Positions 48,501 through 57,660 of a DNA stretch of 64,000 nucleotides are shown one piece after another. The notes beneath the pieces are model-generated. The model worked only from the letters and a program-made list of their open reading frames with translations, searched no databases and had not been told where the DNA came from. This DNA comes from Maricaulis sp. (GTDB taxonomy: Bacteria; Pseudomonadota; Alphaproteobacteria; Caulobacterales; Maricaulaceae), in assembly GCF_030149235.1 (NCBI RefSeq), contig NZ_JASBRW010000085.1:1-64000 (forward strand), given 5' to 3'. Position 1 is the first letter of the stretch; each line of letters begins with the position of its first letter. Both the position numbers and the translations under genes were made by a program.

Positions 48501-50029
48501 ACCACGATATCTACTCCATCGAGGACCTGGCGCAGCTGATCTACGACCTCAAACAGATCAACCCGATTGCCCGAGTCGGTGTGAAACTGGTCGCTGCGGC
48601 CGGGGTCGGTGCCGTCGCTGCCGGTGTCGCCAAGGCGCGCGCCGATGTGATCAATATTTCGGGGTCGGTCGGGGGCACGGGTGCCGCGGCGCTGAGCTCG
48701 ATCAAGTTTGCCGGCGGGCCGCTGGAGCTGGGCCTCGCCGAGGCGCACCAGATGCTGTCCCTCAACGGGTTGCGCGAGCGCGTCACCCTGCGCGCGGATG
48801 GGGGTATCCGCACCGGTCGCGATATCGTCATTGCCGCGATGATCGGGGCCGAGGAATTCGGTATCGGCACCACGGCACTTCTGGCGCTCGGCTGTCTGAT
48901 GGTGCGTCAGTGCCACTCCAATACCTGTCCGGTGGGCGTGTGTACCCAGGATGATGATCTGCGCGCCCGCTTTGGCGGTGCGCCTGATCATGTGGTCAAT
49001 CTGATGACCTATCTGGCCCAGGATGTACGCGATATCCTGGCCAGCCTCGGCGCTACCTCGCTTGAAGACGTGATCGGCCGGGCCGACTTGCTGACCCAGG
49101 TCAGCCGCGGATCCTCGACGCTCGATGACCTCGATCTCAGCGCCATCATGGCGCGCGCCGATGCCGCCGACCGGCCGGCCCGTTCGACCCGGATGCAGCG
49201 CAATGACGTGTCGCCGACGCTGGATGACCGCATCCTGGTCGATGCGGCCCCGGCCTTTGACCGCGGCGAGAAGATGCAACTCGATTACGATGTGCGGAAT
49301 ACCGATCGTGCGATCGGTGCGCGCACTTCCTCCGAGTTCGTTTCTCGCTTCGGCGCGCGCGGGCCCGGCGAGGACTACCTGACGGTTCGCCTGCGCGGGT
49401 CGGCGGGGCAGTCGCTGGGCGCGTTTGCAGCGCGTGGGCTGCGCATCGAGCTGGACGGCGATGCCAATGACTATGTCGGCAAGGGCCTGTCCGGCGGCAA
49501 GCTGGTCGTGCGGCCCTATCGCGGTTCAACGCTGGAAAACCACCACCACGCCATTATCGGTAATACCTGTCTCTACGGGGCCACCTCCGGCTGGCTGTTC
49601 GCCGCCGGCCGTGCCGGCCAGCGCTTTGCCGTGCGGAATTCCGGGGCCCAGGCGGTCGTCGAAGGCTGCGGGGCGAATGGCTGTGAGTACATGACTGGCG
49701 GTGTCGTTGTCCTGATCGGCCCGGTCGGCGACAATTTCGCGGCCGGCATGACCGGCGGCGATGTCCTCGTCTACGACCCGGAGGACCGGCTCGCCGCGCG
49801 TCTCAACAGCGAGACGGTAGTGGTCAGCCCGCTCGAGCGTGAAGCCGATGCGCTGTGCCGCTCCCTGATCATCGAACACCTGGCCCAGACCGGGTCCGCC
49901 CAGGCGGACCAGCTGCTGGCCAATTGGGATGTGGTGCGGGCTGACTTCGTCCATGTCCAGGGCCGCGAAATCGTTGCGCGGCAACGGGCGGTGGACAAGG
50001 CCATGCATCGCGAGGCGGAAAACAGCTGA
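45500..50029 (+). CDS. gltB: Glutamate synthase large subunit
   Basis: A 1509-residue enzyme making two glutamates from glutamine and 2-oxoglutarate. The N-terminal glutaminase begins at Cys33 ([11 protein letters not shown]) after a propeptide that must be removed. The central domain is followed by the FMN/2-oxoglutarate barrel ([48 protein letters not shown]), the 3Fe-4S cluster Cys region ([17 protein letters not shown]) and the C-terminal beta-helix ([22 protein letters not shown]). It is co-translated with gltD, which precedes it here. Together they are the main ammonia-assimilation route with glutamine synthetase. Confidence 0.96.
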   Translation: [1509 protein letters not shown]

Positions 50030-50190
50030 CCGGTGCGGTCTCGACTATTGGCCTTTGGCCTCTTGATTTCGGTGGTGACGCACTAATCCTCTAGCGCGTC
50101 ATTTCACTTGGCCCTCGACTCGCCTCCATCCGGGCGGCAAGTTGAGCGTCCAAATCAGATCCTCGCCACTCCCAGACCAGGACAATCAAA

Positions 50191-51363
50191 ATGAATACGC
50201 GCACTTATGACGTCGTCGTTTTCGGCGCGACGGGCTTTACCGGCCGTCTCGTCGCTGAATATCTCGCTGCCGAATACGGCTCAGACGTCCGCTGGGCGAT
50301 GGCCGGACGCTCGGCCGACAAGCTTGCCGCCGTGCGCGATGAGATCGGGGCTCCGGCCGATACGCCGCTGGTCGTCGCCGACAGCGCGGACCCCGCCTCG
50401 CTCAAGGCAATGGCGGAAGCAACTGCCGCGGTCGTTACCACTGTTGGGCCCTACCAGCTCTATGGTGAGCCGCTGATCCAGGCTTGCGTCGAGGCCGGCA
50501 CCGATTATGTCGACCTGTGCGGCGAGCCGGCCTGGATGTATGACATCATCCGCAATTACGACGCCCCGGCGAAGGCCAGCGGCGCGCGTATCGTCCTGTC
50601 CTGCGGTTTCGACTCCATCCCGTTCGACCTCGGCGTCTACTTCCTGCAGCAGCATGCCATTGCCACGTCCGGCGCTCCGCTGTCGCGCGTCAAAGGCCGT
50701 GTGCGCAAGATGAAGGGCACGTTCTCCGGCGGTACCGCGGCGAGCTTTGCCGAGACCATGGCCCGTGCAGCCAAGGAGCCGGACGTCATCAACCGTCTGC
50801 GCGACCCGTTCAGCCTGGTGCCGGATTTTGATGGCCCGAAACAGCCCTCCGGGATGAAGGTGATTTTCGAGGAAGACCTCAATACCTGGTCGGCGCCCTT
50901 CATCATGGCCTCGATCAACACCAAGAATGTTCATCGCTCCAACGCCCTCCTGGGCCATCGCTATGGCGAGGACTTTGTCTATGACGAGATGTTTGCGACC
51001 GGTCCGGGCGAGAATGGCGAGCAGTTCGCCAAACTGATCGCCAACGACAAGTCCATGGCGGAAAACCCGCCCAAGCCGGGTGAGGGACCGAGCAAGGAAG
51101 AGCGGGAGACTGGTTTCTACGACGCCATGTTCACCGGCGTCACTGAAGACGGGACGCGCCTGACCGCCGGCGTCGCCGGCGACAAGGACCCGGGCTATGG
51201 CTCGACCTCGAAAATGATCGCCGAGTCGGCCCTGTGCCTGGTCAAGAATGTCGGCCGGGATGAGACCCCGGGCGGCGTCTACACCCCGGCTCCGGCCATG
51301 GGTGAGGCGCTGATTGGCCGCCTGCAGGAGCATGCCGGCCTGACCTTCCAGATCGAGAGCTGA
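50191..51363 (+). CDS. Saccharopine-dehydrogenase-like / trans-acting enoyl reductase family protein
   Basis: A 390-residue Rossmann oxidoreductase. The NAD(P) motif is VVVFGATGFTGRLVAEYLA; TVGPYQLYGEPLIQACVEAGTDYVDLCGE and LSCGFDSIPFDLGVYFL are typical of the SCCPDH/trans-acting enoyl reductase group, which is best known from mycobacterial lipid synthesis. No lysine-pathway genes are nearby, so lysine metabolism is unlikely. The Fe-alcohol dehydrogenase begins five bases after its stop, so the two are co-transcribed and probably act in one reductive/oxidative pathway. The 161-base gap before it (50030-50190) shows only short hairpins. Confidence 0.82.
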   Translation: MNTRTYDVVVFGATGFTGRLVAEYLAAEYGSDVRWAMAGRSADKLAAVRDEIGAPADTPLVVADSADPASLKAMAEATAAVVTTVGPYQLYGEPLIQACVEAGTDYVDLCGEPAWMYDIIRNYDAPAKASGARIVLSCGFDSIPFDLGVYFLQQHAIATSGAPLSRVKGRVRKMKGTFSGGTAASFAETMARAAKEPDVINRLRDPFSLVPDFDGPKQPSGMKVIFEEDLNTWSAPFIMASINTKNVHRSNALLGHRYGEDFVYDEMFATGPGENGEQFAKLIANDKSMAENPPKPGEGPSKEERETGFYDAMFTGVTEDGTRLTAGVAGDKDPGYGSTSKMIAESALCLVKNVGRDETPGGVYTPAPAMGEALIGRLQEHAGLTFQIES

Positions 51364-51368
51364 TCCGC

Positions 51369-52529
51369 ATGGTGGCGCGTATCGACCTGACGCCGGATCT
51401 GCGCATCGGGGGTGGGGCCCTGGCGGACCTGCCCGATGTGCTGGCCCGTCTCGGTGCGCGCCGCCCGCTGATCATCTCTGACCAAATCCTGGCCCAGCTC
51501 GGCTATGTCGAGCAGGCCTCGGCCTTGTTGCGTAAAGCCGGGATCGAAGCCGGCCTCTTCCTCGACACAGTGCCGGAACCCACGGTCGATTGTGTCGAGG
51601 ACGGTCTCGCCAGCTTCCGTGACGGGGCATTCGATGCGCTCATTGCGCTCGGTGGCGGTAGTGCGATCGATACCGCCAAGGCCATGGCGGCGCTGGCGGC
51701 GTCTGGCGGCGCGATGCGCGACCTCAAAGTGCCCCACATTATCGGACGCGGTGCCGTGCCGGTTATCGCCATCCCGACAACGGCGGGGACGGGTTCGGAA
51801 GTGACCCGCGTCACTGTGATCACCGATGCGGCAACCGACGAGAAAATGCTCTGCATGGGCCCCGGGCTGATGCCGGCCGCCGCGATTGTCGATTATGAGT
51901 TGACGATCAGCCTGCCGCCCCGGGCGACGGCCGATACCGGGATTGATGCGCTGACCCACGCCATCGAGGCCTATGTCAGCCGCAAGGCCAATGCCTTTTC
52001 CGACCAGCAGGCGCTCGGGGCGATGCGCCTGATCGCGCCCAATCTGCGCGCCGCCTATCACGAACCGGATAATCGCGCCGCCCGCGAGGCGATGATGGCG
52101 GGAGCGACGATGGCCGGAATGGCCTTCTCCAATGCCTCGGTGGCACTGGTGCACGGGATGAGCCGGCCCATCGGGGCCTTCTTCCATGTCCCGCACGGGC
52201 TTTCCAACGCCATGCTGCTGCCGGCCATCACCCGGTGGTCTGTCCCGGCCGCTCGGGAACGCTATGCCGAATGCGCGCGGACCATGGCCATTGCAGATGC
52301 AGGCCTCGATGATGCCAGCGCCTGCACGCGGCTGATCGATGAGCTCGAAGCGCTTAACGCCGAGCTCTCCGTGCCGACCCTGTGCGAGTTTGGGGTCGAG
52401 GACGCGCGCTTCGAGGCGGTGATCGAGACCATGGCGGAACAGGCGGAAGCCTCGGGTTCACCGGGCAATAATCCGCGGATTCCGACCCAGGCCGAGATGG
52501 TCGCTCTGTACCGCGAAGTCTGGGTCTGA
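51369..52529 (+). CDS. Iron-containing (group III) alcohol dehydrogenase
   Basis: A 386-residue Fe-ADH. NAD motif GGGSAIDTAKAMA; metal ligands in DTGIDALTHAIEAYVS (Asp, His) and SVALVHGMSRPIGAFFHVPHG (two His); IPTTAGTGSEVTRVTVIT is the family signature. It interconverts an alcohol and its aldehyde or ketone. It follows the SCCPDH-like gene by five bases, with the P450 gene 108 bases downstream. An oxidation sequence from P450 hydroxylation to alcohol dehydrogenase is plausible. Confidence 0.9.
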   Translation: MVARIDLTPDLRIGGGALADLPDVLARLGARRPLIISDQILAQLGYVEQASALLRKAGIEAGLFLDTVPEPTVDCVEDGLASFRDGAFDALIALGGGSAIDTAKAMAALAASGGAMRDLKVPHIIGRGAVPVIAIPTTAGTGSEVTRVTVITDAATDEKMLCMGPGLMPAAAIVDYELTISLPPRATADTGIDALTHAIEAYVSRKANAFSDQQALGAMRLIAPNLRAAYHEPDNRAAREAMMAGATMAGMAFSNASVALVHGMSRPIGAFFHVPHGLSNAMLLPAITRWSVPAARERYAECARTMAIADAGLDDASACTRLIDELEALNAELSVPTLCEFGVEDARFEAVIETMAEQAEASGSPGNNPRIPTQAEMVALYREVWV

Positions 52530-52561
52530 CGCAGACGTCAACGGAAATCTCGTCCGGGCCC

Positions 52562-52610
52562 TTGCCAACCCCGCAGGGTGCGCCCTAGCTTCCAGGAGTG
52601 AACACTGTTC
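52562..52610 (+). promoter_or_regulatory. Candidate P450 promoter with operator at the transcription start
   Basis: TTGCCA (52562-52567), 18 bases, TAGCTT (52586-52591) is a plausible sigma-70-type promoter. GAACACTGTTC (52600-52610), a perfect 11-bp dyad (GAACA-C-TGTTC), falls where transcription would begin, the usual place for a repressor site of TetR type. No regulator gene is adjacent. Confidence 0.45.
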
Positions 52611-52637
52611 GCTTTTTGGTTTGGGAGCGTTTTGAGT

Positions 52638-54017
52638 ATGCAACTCGTCAGCGATGTCATCCTTGAGGATCGTCCTCAGGCCCTGCCGCAGAATGATGCG
52701 GTCTATCCCATGCTGGACGAGTTCACATTGTGGGACCCGCAGTCCTGGACGCAGGGACACCCGCACGACTTCTTCAAGCGCATGCGCGACGAGGCGCCGG
52801 TCATGTGGTCCGGCCCGGCCGACAAGTCGACGGCCGGTTTCTGGTCCGTTTCGCGCTATGAGGACATCAAGCAGGCCGAGCTGGCCAATGACGTGTTTTC
52901 ATCCGAACGCGGCAGCATCAACATGTTCATCAAGCCGCGCAAGGAATGGCGGCCGAAGAAGCTGATTCCCGCCGCCTTCAACTCGATCATCAATCTGGAC
53001 CAGCCGCATCACATGGAGATGCGCATCCAGCAGAAAGACTTCTTCATCCCGCGCTTTGTTGCCGAGCTGCGTGAGCGGGTGGATGCCAAGATCGACGCCC
53101 TGCTCGACGAGATGGAACAACAGGGTCCGGTGGTCGATTTCGTCAAACTCTTTTCCCAAGAAGTCCCCCTCTTCACCCTGTGTGAAATGCTCGGCATTGA
53201 CGAGGAGGACCGGCCCAAGGTCATCCAGTGGATGCACTATCTGGAGCTGGCCAACCAGTATTATGTGAACCCGTGGACCCTGCTCTCGCGCCGGCCCTGG
53301 TTCCCGATCAAATTCTACCACTACGTCAACGAGATGTTCGATTATGGCGAGCGTGTCATGGCGGACCGGCGGGCCAATCCGCGGCGTGATCTCCTGACCG
53401 CGATTGCCAATACACAGATGGCGGGCAAGCCGCTGCCGCAGGAATATCTCGACGGGTCCTGGCTGTTGATCATTTTCGCCGGAAATGACACGACCCGCAA
53501 TTCGCTGTCGGGCACGATCCGCCTGCTGACCGAGTTCCCGGACCAGCGCGAAATGGCGATCGCGGATCCCAGCCTCATCCCGCGCATGACGCACGAGGCC
53601 ATCCGCCTGATCTCACCGGTCCAGCATATGCGGCGTACGGCGTTGGACGACACCGAGCTCAATGGCCAGCGCATCGCCAAGGACGAGAAACTTTTGCTCT
53701 GGTATCCGGCGGCTAATCGTGACCCCTCGGTCTTCCCCGATCCTGACCGCTTCGACATGACGCGGGACAATTTCGACAAGCACCTGGCCTTTGGTCACGG
53801 GCCGCACAAATGCTTGGGCCAGCGCATTGCCCAGATGCAGTTACAGTCGGCTCTGACCAAGATCCTTGAACGCTTCCCGCAGATCAGCTGGACCGGCCGT
53901 CAGACCATCGCGCCGAACACGCTGGTGCATGCGATCTCCAGTCTCGAGGTCAATCTGTACGGCGCGGGCGGCGAGAAGCCGTCCCGGCATGCGGTAAAGC
54001 TGCCGGAGCCGGCCTGA
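52638..54017 (+). CDS. Cytochrome P450
   Basis: About 459 residues, soluble bacterial class I P450. The I-helix motif FAGNDTTRN, the ExxR motif EAIRLISP, and the heme loop FGHGPHKCLGQR with its Cys ligand are all present. It inserts one O2-derived oxygen into a substrate and needs a ferredoxin and reductase, which are not encoded nearby. ATG 52638 is used (GGGAG ten bases up); the in-frame TTG at 52632 adds two residues. The substrate may be a terpenoid, alkyl or steroid-like compound, which would fit the Atu-like cluster 21 kb away, but this is inference. Confidence 0.9.
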   Translation: MQLVSDVILEDRPQALPQNDAVYPMLDEFTLWDPQSWTQGHPHDFFKRMRDEAPVMWSGPADKSTAGFWSVSRYEDIKQAELANDVFSSERGSINMFIKPRKEWRPKKLIPAAFNSIINLDQPHHMEMRIQQKDFFIPRFVAELRERVDAKIDALLDEMEQQGPVVDFVKLFSQEVPLFTLCEMLGIDEEDRPKVIQWMHYLELANQYYVNPWTLLSRRPWFPIKFYHYVNEMFDYGERVMADRRANPRRDLLTAIANTQMAGKPLPQEYLDGSWLLIIFAGNDTTRNSLSGTIRLLTEFPDQREMAIADPSLIPRMTHEAIRLISPVQHMRRTALDDTELNGQRIAKDEKLLLWYPAANRDPSVFPDPDRFDMTRDNFDKHLAFGHGPHKCLGQRIAQMQLQSALTKILERFPQISWTGRQTIAPNTLVHAISSLEVNLYGAGGEKPSRHAVKLPEPA

Positions 54018-54019
54018 TA

Positions 54020-54055
54020 CAAAAAACCACCGCCGGAGCGGGAATGCTCCGGCGG
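54020..54055 (-). terminator. Intrinsic terminator of the acs operon
   Basis: A 10-bp perfect stem, CCGCCGGAGC (54030-54039) and GCTCCGGCGG (54046-54055), with a 6-base loop. Read on the minus strand it is followed by TGGTTTTTTG, a proper T-tract, so it terminates the leftward acs transcript. It also separates that transcript from the P450 gene. Confidence 0.8.
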
Positions 54056-54087
54056 CAGCTTCAGCGGTCGGGTCGGGGAGGGAACCG

Positions 54088-56061
54088 CTATCTATTGAGC
54101 CGGCCTTCGATCAGTTGTTCAACAACGGAAGGGTCGGCCAGCGTTGAGATGTCGCCGAGATTGGAGAACTCGTCCTCGGCGATCTTGCGCAGGATGCGGC
54201 GCATGATCTTGCCGGAGCGCGTCTTGGGCAGGCCGGGCGCAAACTGGAGCAGGTCTGGAGTCGCGACCGGCCCGATTTCCTGGCGCACATGTTTGCGCAA
54301 GTCCTTGGCGGTGGCCTCAGTCGGCTGCAGGCCGGCTTTCAGGGTGACGTAGCAGTAGACGCCTTGTCCCTTGATATCGTGCGGATAGCCCACGACTGCG
54401 GCTTCGGCGACGAGTGGGTGGGAGACCAGTGCGCTCTCGATCTCGGCCGTACCCAGGCGATGACCTGAAACGTTGAGCACATCATCCACCCGGCCGGTGA
54501 TCCACCAATACCCGTCGGCATCGCGGCGGGCGCCATCGCCGGTGAAGTAGAGGCCGCGATAAGTGGTGAAATAGGTCTCGGCAAAGCGCTTGTGGTCGCC
54601 ATAGACGGTACGCATCTGGCCGGGCCAGGACCCCAGCAGGACGAGATTGCCCTCGATCGCGCCATCATCGGTGAGCATGACGCCATCATTATCAACCAGG
54701 GCCGGTTCGATGCCGAACATGGGCTTGGAGGCCGCGCCGGGCTTGAGGTCATGGGCGCCGGGCAGCGGCGTGATCAGGCAGGCCCCGGTCTCGGTCTGCC
54801 ACCAAGTATCGACGATCGGGCAACGCTCCTCACCGACAACACGGTAATACCACGACCACGCCTCCGGATTGATCGGCTCGCCGACACTGCCCAGCAGGCG
54901 TAGCGAGGACCGGTCATGCTTGACGACATGCTCGTCGCCCTCGCGCATCAGGGCCCGAATCGCGGTCGGGGCGGTATAGAGGACATTGACCTGGTGTTTG
55001 GCAACGACACGCCAGAACCGGTCGGGGCCCGGATAGGTCGGTACGCCCTCGAACATCAACGTGGTGACGCCATTGGCGAGCGGTCCGTAGATCAGATAGG
55101 TGTGGCCGGTGACCCAACCGATATCGGCGGTACACCAGAACACCTCGCCCGGTTGCACGTCGAAAATGTAGTCGAAGGTCATGGCGGTCCAGAGCAGGTA
55201 GCCGCCCGTGGTGTGCATCACGCCCTTGGGTTTTCCGGTCGAGCCGGAGGTGTAGAGGATGAAGAGCGGGTCTTCCGCATTCATCGGTTCTGCCGGGCAA
55301 TTAGCGTCGACCTGCAGGGCCAGCTCGTGGTGCCAGTGATCTCGGCCCTCAGTCCAGCCGATGGCGCCACCGGTATGGCGGATGCAGAGCACACCATCGA
55401 CCTGGACCCGGTCCAGGGCCGCATCCACATTGGCTTTCAGTGGCACTGCCTTGCCGCCGCGTACGCCTTCATCGGCGGTAACGACGAAACGGGCGCCACA
55501 GTCCTCGATCCGTCCGGCGAGAGCGTCAGGGGAGAAACCGCCAAAGACGACTGAATGCACGGCGCCGATCCGGGCGCAGGCCAGCATGGCGTAGGCCGCT
55601 TCGGCGATCATCGGCATGTAGATCATCACCCGGTCGCCCTTCCTGACGCCAATGGCCTTAAGCTCATTGGCGAAACGGCAGACGTGATTGTGCAGCTGGG
55701 CGTAGGTGATGGCGTGGTGGAAGCCGGGATTATCGCCTTCCCAGATAATCGCCACATCATTGGCGCGCTCCGGCAGGTGCCGGTCGATGCAGTTATGGGC
55801 GACGTTGAGAATGCCGTCCTCGAACCAGGAGATTTTCAGCTGGTCCGGGTCCCAGTTGGAATTGTCCAGCTGGGTCGGGTGTTTGAACCAGTCGAGACGC
55901 TCCAGTTCCTCACGCCAGAACGTCTCCGGCTGCTGGATGGATTGCAGGTATTTCGCCGTGTAGCGCTCCGCGTTGATCTTGCCGCGCTCGGCGTAATCGG
56001 GCTTGACCGCCACGCGTTCCGGTGCGGTGTCCGGCTTGTCGAGTAGGGTTTGTCCGTCCAT
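54088..56061 (-). CDS. acs: Acetyl-CoA synthetase
   Basis: A 657-residue AMP-forming ligase, full length. The N-terminal [17 protein letters not shown] region, the P-loop [18 protein letters not shown], the [10 protein letters not shown] motif and the C-terminal [17 protein letters not shown] (the Lys acetylated in relatives) are present. It converts acetate, ATP and CoA to acetyl-CoA. It starts 36 bases after the porin gene, so both come from one transcript. The acetate-type two-component system and symporter to the right make this the acetate-scavenging enzyme. Confidence 0.95.
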   Translation of the reverse strand: MDGQTLLDKPDTAPERVAVKPDYAERGKINAERYTAKYLQSIQQPETFWREELERLDWFKHPTQLDNSNWDPDQLKISWFEDGILNVAHNCIDRHLPERANDVAIIWEGDNPGFHHAITYAQLHNHVCRFANELKAIGVRKGDRVMIYMPMIAEAAYAMLACARIGAVHSVVFGGFSPDALAGRIEDCGARFVVTADEGVRGGKAVPLKANVDAALDRVQVDGVLCIRHTGGAIGWTEGRDHWHHELALQVDANCPAEPMNAEDPLFILYTSGSTGKPKGVMHTTGGYLLWTAMTFDYIFDVQPGEVFWCTADIGWVTGHTYLIYGPLANGVTTLMFEGVPTYPGPDRFWRVVAKHQVNVLYTAPTAIRALMREGDEHVVKHDRSSLRLLGSVGEPINPEAWSWYYRVVGEERCPIVDTWWQTETGACLITPLPGAHDLKPGAASKPMFGIEPALVDNDGVMLTDDGAIEGNLVLLGSWPGQMRTVYGDHKRFAETYFTTYRGLYFTGDGARRDADGYWWITGRVDDVLNVSGHRLGTAEIESALVSHPLVAEAAVVGYPHDIKGQGVYCYVTLKAGLQPTEATAKDLRKHVRQEIGPVATPDLLQFAPGLPKTRSGKIMRRILRKIAEDEFSNLGDISTLADPSVVEQLIEGRLNR

Positions 56062-56097
56062 GTCGATCTCTCCTTTGCCGATCTCGCGGCGCTGGGG

Positions 56098-57450
56098 TTA
56101 GAACGTGTACTTGGTTGAGAAGGTGGCGCGGCTGATCGTGCCCGAGGCACCGCTTTCCAGCTCGCGTTCGCCGATCAGCAGCTCGGCGCCGGCGGTAATG
56201 CCCGGGGCGAGCGTGACCATGTAATTGGCGAAGCCGGAATAGACGCTGGCGGTCGCTGCCGACCCGCTCAGGGCGACGTCATTGTCGATCTCGAGATGCG
56301 AGTAACCGACATTGAAGCGGCGTCCCTCGCCCAGGTCCTGGCGCAGGGCGACCAGCCCGCCAAAGGACGGGATGGCCTCGATGCCGCCATTTCCGTCCAT
56401 TACGGCACCATTGGCGGCATTCAGGCCGATATAGCGGCCCATGCCTTCACCGCCGCTGAGCGAGAAGCGCAAGTCCGAGCCCTCACCCAGATTGATCCGG
56501 CCCGATGCCGACAGGCCCCAGCCGAAAGTGGAGTCATCCGTGGCACCGCCCTCATAGGTCAGATTGCGCGCCAGTCCGGCGATAGAGAAGCTGCCAAAGT
56601 CGCCGGACTGGTTATAGCGAACGACGAGGTCGGGAATGGCGCCATCACCGCCATCAATGCGGGCACCGCCGCCAAAGGGCGTGATCGTCGTGTCCGGGTT
56701 CTCCAGCGCTACCTGCCAATTGCCGGAGGTGTAGCGCAACTGCGCCTGGCGAACGAAAACCATGCCGTCAGAGGCGACCAGGAAGCTGGCGCTTTCGGGT
56801 ATGGCGCCGGTGTTCTGGAAGGTCGACCAGTCCTGGCCCATGCGCCAATTGCCGTATTGCAGCCAGGCGGCGCGCAGGCGCGGATTATAGGAATTCGAGA
56901 CCCGCTCATTACCGCCCGGCGAACCCAGGAAGTCGAATTCGAGGCGGCCGCGGATATCGCCATTGTCGGTCGGGGTGCTCGTGGCAAAGAAGAAGCGAGT
57001 GCCTTTGGCGGTGAAGTCATTATCGACCCGGCTGTCGCCAGATCCGCCGATCGGTGTGGCGCCGGGTATGTAGAAATCTCGGGCGATCGAAGTCGGTGCG
57101 AAATCCCCATCGGAGAGCTCGGTGACATGATAATCGGCATCAACGAAACCGCCCATGGTGATGCGGGTATTGCCCGCCATGAAGCCGGACTCGCCAGCCG
57201 ATGCCGGTACCGCCGCAGCCGCGGCGACCCGGGCTTCGATCTGTTCGACGCGCTCTACCTGTACCGCATCAGTGGCCTGGCCGGCGGCGACCTCCTGGCG
57301 CAGCTCCGCAATCATCGCTTCGAGGGCGGCGATACGTGCTTCCAGATCCGGATTGCTGCTGGCCGCGGCCATGGGCGCAAAGCCGGCCGACAGGGCGAGC
57401 ACGGCGGTGGTCAGGCCAAGTTTGGTTTTGAGCAAACGCGAATTCAACAT
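56098..57450 (-). CDS. DcaP-like outer-membrane porin
   Basis: A 450-residue protein. Signal peptide (TTAVLALSAGFAPMAAA), then an N-terminal coiled-coil segment (DLEARIAALEAMIAELRQEV), typical of trimeric DcaP-type porins, then a beta-barrel ending in Phe (ATFSTKYTF). DcaP-like porins pass dicarboxylates and other small anions. A GGGGAGG ribosome site precedes the ATG. Co-transcription with acs suggests it admits acetate or other organic acids through the outer membrane. The promoter lies in the 210-base gap before the response-regulator gene. Confidence 0.85.
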   Translation of the reverse strand: MLNSRLLKTKLGLTTAVLALSAGFAPMAAASSNPDLEARIAALEAMIAELRQEVAAGQATDAVQVERVEQIEARVAAAAAVPASAGESGFMAGNTRITMGGFVDADYHVTELSDGDFAPTSIARDFYIPGATPIGGSGDSRVDNDFTAKGTRFFFATSTPTDNGDIRGRLEFDFLGSPGGNERVSNSYNPRLRAAWLQYGNWRMGQDWSTFQNTGAIPESASFLVASDGMVFVRQAQLRYTSGNWQVALENPDTTITPFGGGARIDGGDGAIPDLVVRYNQSGDFGSFSIAGLARNLTYEGGATDDSTFGWGLSASGRINLGEGSDLRFSLSGGEGMGRYIGLNAANGAVMDGNGGIEAIPSFGGLVALRQDLGEGRRFNVGYSHLEIDNDVALSGSAATASVYSGFANYMVTLAPGITAGAELLIGERELESGASGTISRATFSTKYTF

Positions 57451-57551
57451 TGATAGTCCTCCCCGGACGTTTCTTGCCGGCGGTCTGCCGCTCGTGTCCG
57501 TCTGGCCTGGAAGTATCGGAAAAGGGGGAGCGCGCCGGTATTCTCCAAAGG

Positions 57552-57578
57552 TCGTAGAGCGGGCAAATCGGACTACGA
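57552..57578. promoter_or_regulatory. Candidate response-regulator site between porin-acs and crbR
   Basis: TCGTAG (57552-57557) and CTACGA (57573-57578) are perfect inverted arms 15 bases apart, flanked by CAAAG and CTTTG (offset by one base). The site lies in the porin-acs promoter region, about 100 bases upstream of the porin start. A binding site for the adjacent LuxR-type response regulator is the natural guess. Confidence 0.4.
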
Positions 57579-57660
57579 CTTTGGGCTAAGAAGACAGGCT
57601 TTCGCGCTCGGACTATGATGGGATGCAATCGATCCAAGCCGCTGTTGGAATTCGCCCTGA

